DNA of 64,000 bases from an uncultured Gellertiella sp. (GTDB lineage: Bacteria; Pseudomonadota; Alphaproteobacteria; Rhizobiales; Rhizobiaceae). Both the position numbers and the translations under genes were made by a program. The notes below the pieces were generated by a model. That model did no database searches and was not told the origin of the DNA. It worked only from the letters and a program-made list of their open reading frames with translations. Each line of letters begins with the position of its first letter. Position 1 is the first letter of the stretch. Location of the stretch: positions 3,812,001 through 3,876,000 of the forward strand of contig NZ_OY735139.1 of the NCBI RefSeq assembly GCF_963457605.1. The letters run 5' to 3'. Positions 57,234 to 64,000 of this stretch are shown piece after piece.

Positions 57234-60200
57234 ATGGCTCAGACCCTTTCGTTTAACGGTCGCAGGCGCGTACGCAAGTTTTTTGGAAAAATTCCAGAAG
57301 TCGCAGAAATGCCGAACCTCATCGAGGTTCAGAAGGCATCGTATGATCAGTTTCTCATGGTGGACGAGCCGGTTGGCGGCCGTCCGGATGAGGGACTTCA
57401 GTCGGTGTTCAGGTCCGTTTTCCCGATCACCGATTTTTCCGGTGCGTCGATGCTGGAATTCGTGTCCTATGAATTCGAACATCCCAAGTTCGACGTGGAA
57501 GAATGCCGTCAGCGCGATCTGACCTATGCAGCGCCGCTGAAGGTGACGCTGCGCCTGATCGTGTTCGATATTGACGAGGATACCGGCGCCAAGTCGATCA
57601 AGGACATCAAGGAACAGAGCGTTTACATGGGCGACATGCCGCTCATGACCAACAACGGGACGTTCATCGTGAACGGGACCGAGCGCGTCATCGTTTCCCA
57701 GATGCACCGTTCGCCGGGCGTGTTCTTCGACCACGACAAGGGCAAGAGCCATTCGTCGGGCAAGCTGCTGTTTGCCGCCCGCGTCATCCCCTATCGCGGT
57801 TCGTGGCTCGATATCGAATTCGACGCCAAGGACATCGTCTACGCCCGCATCGACCGTCGTCGCAAGATCCCCGTGACCTCGCTGCTGATGGCGCTTGGGA
57901 TGGATGGCGAGGAGATCCTCAACACCTTCTATACCAAGGCGCTTTATGAGCGCGACGGCAAGGGCTGGCGGATTCCGTTCCAGCCGGACGTGCTCAAGGG
58001 CACCAAGACCATCACCGACATGATCGACGCCGATACCGGCGAAGTTGTTGTCGAGGGCGGCAAGAAGCTCAATCCGCGCCTGATCCGTCAGTTGCAGGAC
58101 AAGGGCCTGAAGGCGCTGCGCGCCACCGACGAAGACCTCTACGGCAACTATCTGGCCGAAGACATCGTCAACTACAAGACCGGCGAAATCTATCTCGAAG
58201 CCGGTGACGAAATCGACGAAAAGACCCTGAAGATCATTCTCGATCACGGCACGGAAGAAGTTCCGGTTCTCGGCATCGACCACATCAATGTCGGCGCCTA
58301 TATCCGCAATACGCTTGCCGCCGACAAGAACGAGAACCGCCAGGATTCGCTGTTCGACATCTACCGCGTCATGCGTCCGGGTGAGCCGCCGACCATGGAA
58401 TCGGCAGAGGCGATGTTCACCTCGCTGTTCTTCGATGCCGAACGCTATGACCTGTCCGCCGTTGGCCGCGTCAAGATGAACATGCGTCTTGACCTCGATG
58501 CGGAAGACACCGTGCGCGTCCTGCGCAAGGAAGACATCCTGGCCGTGGTCCGGATGCTGGTCGAACTGCGCGACGGCAAGGGCGAGATCGACGATATCGA
58601 CAACCTCGGCAACCGCCGGGTGCGCTCGGTCGGCGAACTGATGGAAAACCAGTATCGCCTCGGCCTGCTGCGCATGGAACGGGCGATCAAGGAGCGCATG
58701 TCGTCGATTGAAATCGACACCGTCATGCCGCAGGACCTGATCAACGCCAAGCCGGCTGCTGCCGCCGTCCGCGAATTCTTCGGCTCCTCGCAGCTGTCGC
58801 AGTTCATGGACCAGGTGAACCCGCTGTCGGAAATCACCCACAAGCGCCGTCTTTCGGCACTTGGACCGGGTGGTCTGACCCGTGAGCGGGCTGGCTTCGA
58901 AGTCCGCGACGTTCATCCGACCCACTATGGCCGCATCTGCCCGATTGAAACGCCGGAAGGCCCGAACATCGGTCTGATCAACTCGCTCGCCACCTTTGCC
59001 CGCGTCAACAAGTACGGCTTCATCGAAAGCCCGTACCGCAAGATCGTCAACGGCAACGTGACGACCGACGTGGTCTATCTCTCGGCGATGGAAGAAGCGA
59101 AGTACCACGTGGCCCAGGCAAACTCGGTGCTCAACGCCGACAATACCTTTGCCGAAGAATTCGTGGTCTGCCGCCATGCCGGCGAAGTCATGCTCGCACC
59201 GCGCGACATGATCAACCTCATGGACGTGTCGCCGAAGCAGCTGGTTTCGGTCGCCGCGGCGCTGATCCCGTTCCTTGAGAACGACGACGCCAACCGCGCG
59301 CTCATGGGCTCGAACATGCAGCGTCAGGCCGTGCCGCTGGTGCGTGCCGAGGCTCCGTTCGTCGGAACCGGCATGGAACCGATCGTGGCCCGCGATTCCG
59401 GCGCGGCCATTGCCGCCCGTCGCGGCGGCGTGGTCGACCAGGTCGACGCGACCCGTATCGTTATCCGCGCCACCGAAGACCTCGATCCCTCGAAGTCCGG
59501 CGTTGATATCTACCGGCTGCAGAAGTTCCAGCGGTCCAACCAGAACACCTGCGTCAACCAGCGCCCGCTGGTCACCGTCGGTGACATCCTGAACAAGGGC
59601 GACATCATCGCGGACGGTCCGTCGACCGATCTGGGCGATCTCGCGCTTGGCCGCAACGCGCTCGTCGCGTTCATGCCGTGGAACGGCTACAACTACGAAG
59701 ACTCGATCCTGCTTTCCGAGCGGATCGTGCGCGATGACGTGTTCACCTCCATCCACATCGAGGAATTCGAGGTGATGGCGCGTGACACCAAGCTTGGTCC
59801 GGAAGAAATCACCCGCGACATTCCGAACGTTTCGGAAGAAGCGCTGAAGAATCTCGACGAAGCCGGTATCGTCTATATCGGTGCGGAAGTGCAGCCGGGC
59901 GACATCCTGGTCGGCAAGATCACGCCGAAGGGCGAAAGCCCGATGACGCCGGAAGAAAAGCTGCTGCGCGCCATCTTCGGCGAAAAGGCCTCCGACGTCC
60001 GTGATACCTCGATGCGCATGCCCCCCGGCACCTTCGGGACCGTCGTTGAAGTTCGTGTTTTCAACCGCCACGGCGTTGAAAAGGACGAACGTGCGATGGC
60101 AATCGAGCGCGAGGAAATCGAGCGTCTCGCCAAGGACCGTGACGACGAGCAGGCGATCCTCGACCGCAACGTCTACGGCCGGCTGATCGACATGCTGCGT

Positions 60201-61373
60201 GGTCACGTGGCGGTTGCCGGTCCGAAGAACTTCAAGAAGGGCTCGGAACTGTCCAACGCCCTCATCAGCGAATTCCCCCGCTCGCAGTGGTGGATGTTTG
60301 CCGTCGAGGACGAGAAGGTTCAGGGCGAGATCGAAGCCCTGCGTGGCCAGTACGACGAATCCAAGTCGCGCCTTGAACAGCGCTTCATGGACAAGGTCGA
60401 AAAGGTCCAGCGCGGCGACGAAATGCCTCCTGGCGTGATGAAGATGGTCAAGGTCTTTGTCGCCGTGAAGCGCAAGATCCAGCCGGGCGACAAGATGGCC
60501 GGCCGTCACGGCAACAAGGGTGTCGTGTCTCGCATCGTGCCGATCGAAGACATGCCGTTCCTCGAAGACGGCACCCATGTAGACGTGGTGCTGAACCCGC
60601 TCGGCGTGCCGTCGCGCATGAATGTGGGCCAGATCCTTGAGACCCATCTGGGCTGGGCCTGTGCCGGCATGGGCAAGCAGATCGGTGAACTGCTCGACGC
60701 CTATCAGGCGGGTGGTTCCATCGAGCCGCTGCGGGCGACCATCGACAGCGTCATCGGCACCGGTCCGAAGGGCGAGCCGATCAAGGACTATGACAACGAG
60801 TCCATCGTTCGTCTGGCCGAGCAGACCCGCCGCGGCGTGTCGATTGCAACGCCGGTGTTCGACGGCGCGGTGGAAGCCGACGTCAACGAGATGCTGAAGC
60901 TTGCCGGCCTGAAGGAAAGCGGTCAGTCGACCCTTTATGATGGCCGTACGGGCGACCAGTTCGACCGTCAGGTGACCGTCGGCTACATCTACATGCTGAA
61001 GCTGAACCACCTGGTGGACGACAAGATCCACGCCCGTTCGATCGGTCCCTACTCGCTCGTGACCCAGCAGCCGCTGGGTGGCAAGGCGCAGTTCGGCGGT
61101 CAGCGCTTCGGGGAAATGGAAGTCTGGGCACTCGAAGCCTACGGCGCAGCCTACACCCTGCAGGAAATGCTGACGGTGAAGTCGGACGACGTGGCGGGCC
61201 GTACCAAGGTCTATGAAGCAATCGTGCGGGGCGACGACACGTTCGAAGCCGGCATTCCCGAGAGCTTCAACGTTCTGGTCAAGGAAATGCGCTCGCTGGG
61301 TCTGAGCGTCGAACTGGAAAATACCCGGGTCGACGAAGCACAGGCCGGCCAGCTTCCTGACGCCGCCGAGTAA
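57234..61373 (+). CDS. rpoB: RNA polymerase beta subunit
   Basis: 1379 residues, the alphaproteobacterial length. The rifampicin region reads [14 protein letters not shown] (about 522) then [13 protein letters not shown]. Near the end H-G-N-K-G-V and the final [13 protein letters not shown] are intact. The wild-type-like residues at this site suggest a rifampicin-sensitive enzyme. Start [10 protein letters not shown] follows AAGGAGCGACG. Confidence 0.97.
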   Translation: MAQTLSFNGRRRVRKFFGKIPEVAEMPNLIEVQKASYDQFLMVDEPVGGRPDEGLQSVFRSVFPITDFSGASMLEFVSYEFEHPKFDVEECRQRDLTYAAPLKVTLRLIVFDIDEDTGAKSIKDIKEQSVYMGDMPLMTNNGTFIVNGTERVIVSQMHRSPGVFFDHDKGKSHSSGKLLFAARVIPYRGSWLDIEFDAKDIVYARIDRRRKIPVTSLLMALGMDGEEILNTFYTKALYERDGKGWRIPFQPDVLKGTKTITDMIDADTGEVVVEGGKKLNPRLIRQLQDKGLKALRATDEDLYGNYLAEDIVNYKTGEIYLEAGDEIDEKTLKIILDHGTEEVPVLGIDHINVGAYIRNTLAADKNENRQDSLFDIYRVMRPGEPPTMESAEAMFTSLFFDAERYDLSAVGRVKMNMRLDLDAEDTVRVLRKEDILAVVRMLVELRDGKGEIDDIDNLGNRRVRSVGELMENQYRLGLLRMERAIKERMSSIEIDTVMPQDLINAKPAAAAVREFFGSSQLSQFMDQVNPLSEITHKRRLSALGPGGLTRERAGFEVRDVHPTHYGRICPIETPEGPNIGLINSLATFARVNKYGFIESPYRKIVNGNVTTDVVYLSAMEEAKYHVAQANSVLNADNTFAEEFVVCRHAGEVMLAPRDMINLMDVSPKQLVSVAAALIPFLENDDANRALMGSNMQRQAVPLVRAEAPFVGTGMEPIVARDSGAAIAARRGGVVDQVDATRIVIRATEDLDPSKSGVDIYRLQKFQRSNQNTCVNQRPLVTVGDILNKGDIIADGPSTDLGDLALGRNALVAFMPWNGYNYEDSILLSERIVRDDVFTSIHIEEFEVMARDTKLGPEEITRDIPNVSEEALKNLDEAGIVYIGAEVQPGDILVGKITPKGESPMTPEEKLLRAIFGEKASDVRDTSMRMPPGTFGTVVEVRVFNRHGVEKDERAMAIEREEIERLAKDRDDEQAILDRNVYGRLIDMLRGHVAVAGPKNFKKGSELSNALISEFPRSQWWMFAVEDEKVQGEIEALRGQYDESKSRLEQRFMDKVEKVQRGDEMPPGVMKMVKVFVAVKRKIQPGDKMAGRHGNKGVVSRIVPIEDMPFLEDGTHVDVVLNPLGVPSRMNVGQILETHLGWACAGMGKQIGELLDAYQAGGSIEPLRATIDSVIGTGPKGEPIKDYDNESIVRLAEQTRRGVSIATPVFDGAVEADVNEMLKLAGLKESGQSTLYDGRTGDQFDRQVTVGYIYMLKLNHLVDDKIHARSIGPYSLVTQQPLGGKAQFGGQRFGEMEVWALEAYGAAYTLQEMLTVKSDDVAGRTKVYEAIVRGDDTFEAGIPESFNVLVKEMRSLGLSVELENTRVDEAQAGQLPDAAE

Positions 61374-61384
61374 GCGATGAGACA

Positions 61385-61415
61385 GGGTGCGCGCCGTTGA
61401 TGGCGCGCCCCTTTT
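61385..61415 (+). terminator. Terminator-like hairpin between rpoB and rpoC
   Basis: Stem GGG(T)GCGCGCC / GGCGCGCCCC with one bulged base and loop GTTGAT, followed by four T. It lies twelve bases after the rpoB stop and 145 before the rpoC start, so if it terminates it must be partial. Confidence 0.5.
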
Positions 61416-61484
61416 CCCGACCGGGGGTACGAGGCCAGCGGTTGAGGGAAATATCGCCGCAATTTGCGGTTATATCCAGTTTAG

Positions 61485-64000
<2,516 letters not shown>

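Noticed and set aside
57057-61031. 1324-codon open frame antisense to rpoB
   Set aside because: Shadow of rpoB; full of His, Asp, Val and Arg in a pattern seen opposite other GC-rich genes here, with no family motifs.

Overview
The window reads as a chromosomal segment of an alphaproteobacterium of the order Hyphomicrobiales (Rhizobiales), most likely family Rhizobiaceae. The gene order is the rhizobial one: divK-pleD-rpmG, topA-rnr-DUF983-NUDIX, pyrB-pyrC'-plsY-dprA, aroQ-accB-accC-aat, and tRNA-Tyr/tRNA-Gly - tuf - tRNA-Trp - secE-nusG-rplKAJL-rpoBC. Base composition is GC-rich, a CtrA-type site is visible, and RIME-like palindromes sit between genes. The species cannot be fixed from the sequence alone. 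Nearly all of the window is core housekeeping DNA, so the accessory patches stand out.

Layout. 0-0.8 kb: two minus-strand conserved genes, the first cut by the window edge. 0.9-2.6 kb: cell-cycle signalling (divK, the diguanylate cyclase pleD). 2.6-3.6 kb: an AT-rich gene-free spacer. 3.6-15.8 kb: a mostly minus-strand block with rpmG, an MFS transporter, NUDIX, DUF983, rnr, topA, dprA, plsY, a non-catalytic pyrC' and pyrB. 16-28.9 kb: an AidB-like acyl-CoA dehydrogenase, TetR, small membrane proteins behind a CtrA site, ruvX, a metallo-hydrolase, gatC-gatA and gatB (separated by an oxidoreductase and a GNAT gene), an NDUFA12-like protein, DUF2155 and DUF2167. 29-36 kb: aat, accC, accB, aroQ, a DsbA-like protein and rne on the minus strand. 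36.5-42.7 kb: amiC, mrcA, prfB with a programmed +1 frameshift, and nadK. 42.8-47.3 kb: tRNA-Thr followed by a decayed integrase tail and a RIME-like element, then RidA-like, DMT, PhnA-like, Inh and rlmB genes and tRNA-Tyr/tRNA-Gly. 49.9-64 kb: tuf, three small genes, tRNA-Trp, secE, nusG, rplK, rplA, rplJ, rplL, rpoB and the 5' part of rpoC.

The main accessory feature is a compact element of about 2.4 kb in the 3' half of tRNA-Gly(TCC), bounded by a perfect 54-bp direct repeat (47350-47403 and 49740-49793). It carries a C5-cytosine DNA methyltransferase overlapping a 193-aa GIY-YIG nuclease with an apparently complete catalytic set. This looks like a type II restriction-modification cassette whose nuclease uses the GIY-YIG fold. 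The element has no recognisable integrase, so it looks like a non-autonomous or stripped tRNA-targeting element. Other points of interest are the integrase remnant at tRNA-Thr, three 25-bp tandem repeats derived from the 3' end of tuf, palindrome mosaics that supply stop codons to neighbouring genes, and strong hairpins inside the rplL-rpoB-rpoC transcription unit.
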